This document shows, in pieces, positions 5,823 through 5,849 of a stretch of 5,849 nucleotides of DNA; within the stretch, counting starts at the first letter, position 1, and every line of letters starts with the position of its first letter. The stretch comes from Candidatus Fermentithermobacillaceae bacterium (GTDB lineage: Bacteria; Bacillota; Sulfobacillia; Fermentithermobacillales; Fermentithermobacillaceae): contig DUTL01000292.1 in NCBI GenBank assembly GCA_012842105.1, positions 1 to 5,849 of the forward strand, in the 5' to 3' direction. Made by a program: the position numbers and the translations under genes. The notes beneath the pieces are model-generated. The model made no database searches. It saw nothing but the letters and a program-made list of their open reading frames with translations, and was not told where the DNA came from.

Positions 5823-5849
5823 AAAAAACAATCCGGGCCCAAAGCCCGG
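5823..5849 (-). terminator. probable intrinsic terminator of the gene beyond the right edge
   Basis: CCGGGC (5833-5838) and GCCCGG (5844-5849) form a perfect 6-bp GC stem with a 5-nt loop. On the minus strand it is followed by ATTG and then six T (5823-5828). It would end a minus-strand transcript coming from outside the window and so insulate the operon promoter about 40 bp further on. The outer stem arm ends exactly at the last base, so the stem may be longer than visible. Confidence 0.7.

Overview
The window carries one tightly packed minus-strand operon from what looks like an anaerobic bacterium, most likely a clostridial or Peptococcaceae-type Firmicute. That guess rests on ferredoxin-linked 2-oxoacid metabolism, a split B12-dependent methylmalonyl-CoA mutase, strong AGGAGG-type ribosome sites and overlapping genes. 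No marker gene is present, so the taxonomy is inference only.

Layout, in the direction of transcription (right to left). At 5823-5849 a stem-loop with a U-tract probably ends the gene beyond the right edge. A near-consensus sigma-A promoter follows (-35 at 5778-5783, perfect TATAAT at 5755-5760). Then come a GntR-type regulator with an unrecognised C-terminal domain (4649-5674) and a four-subunit 2-oxoacid:ferredoxin oxidoreductase in the order delta, alpha, beta, gamma (4683 down to 1965), best read as 2-oxoglutarate synthase KorDABC. Next is the large, B12-domain-free subunit of methylmalonyl-CoA mutase (256-1911), then the start of a methylmalonyl-CoA epimerase gene (from 219). Regulator and delta overlap by 35 nt, delta and alpha by 8 nt, alpha and beta are 1 nt apart, and beta and gamma overlap by 1 nt.

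Together the enzymes link 2-oxoglutarate, succinyl-CoA, (R)-methylmalonyl-CoA and (S)-methylmalonyl-CoA, which is one hop from propionyl-CoA. The flow could run oxidatively (2-oxoglutarate to propionyl-CoA, yielding reduced ferredoxin) or reductively (propionate carbon into 2-oxoglutarate and glutamate). The regulator is probably dedicated to this operon.

The left end is structurally abnormal. Bases 1-94 are an exact reverse complement of 120-213, with a 25-nt spacer, and both arms hold the start of the epimerase gene. The epimerase is therefore cut after about 41 residues and runs into its own mirror image. A fold-back chimera at a contig end is the simplest explanation. No CRISPR array, tRNA, rRNA or insertion sequence was seen, and there is no gene-free stretch over 300 bases.
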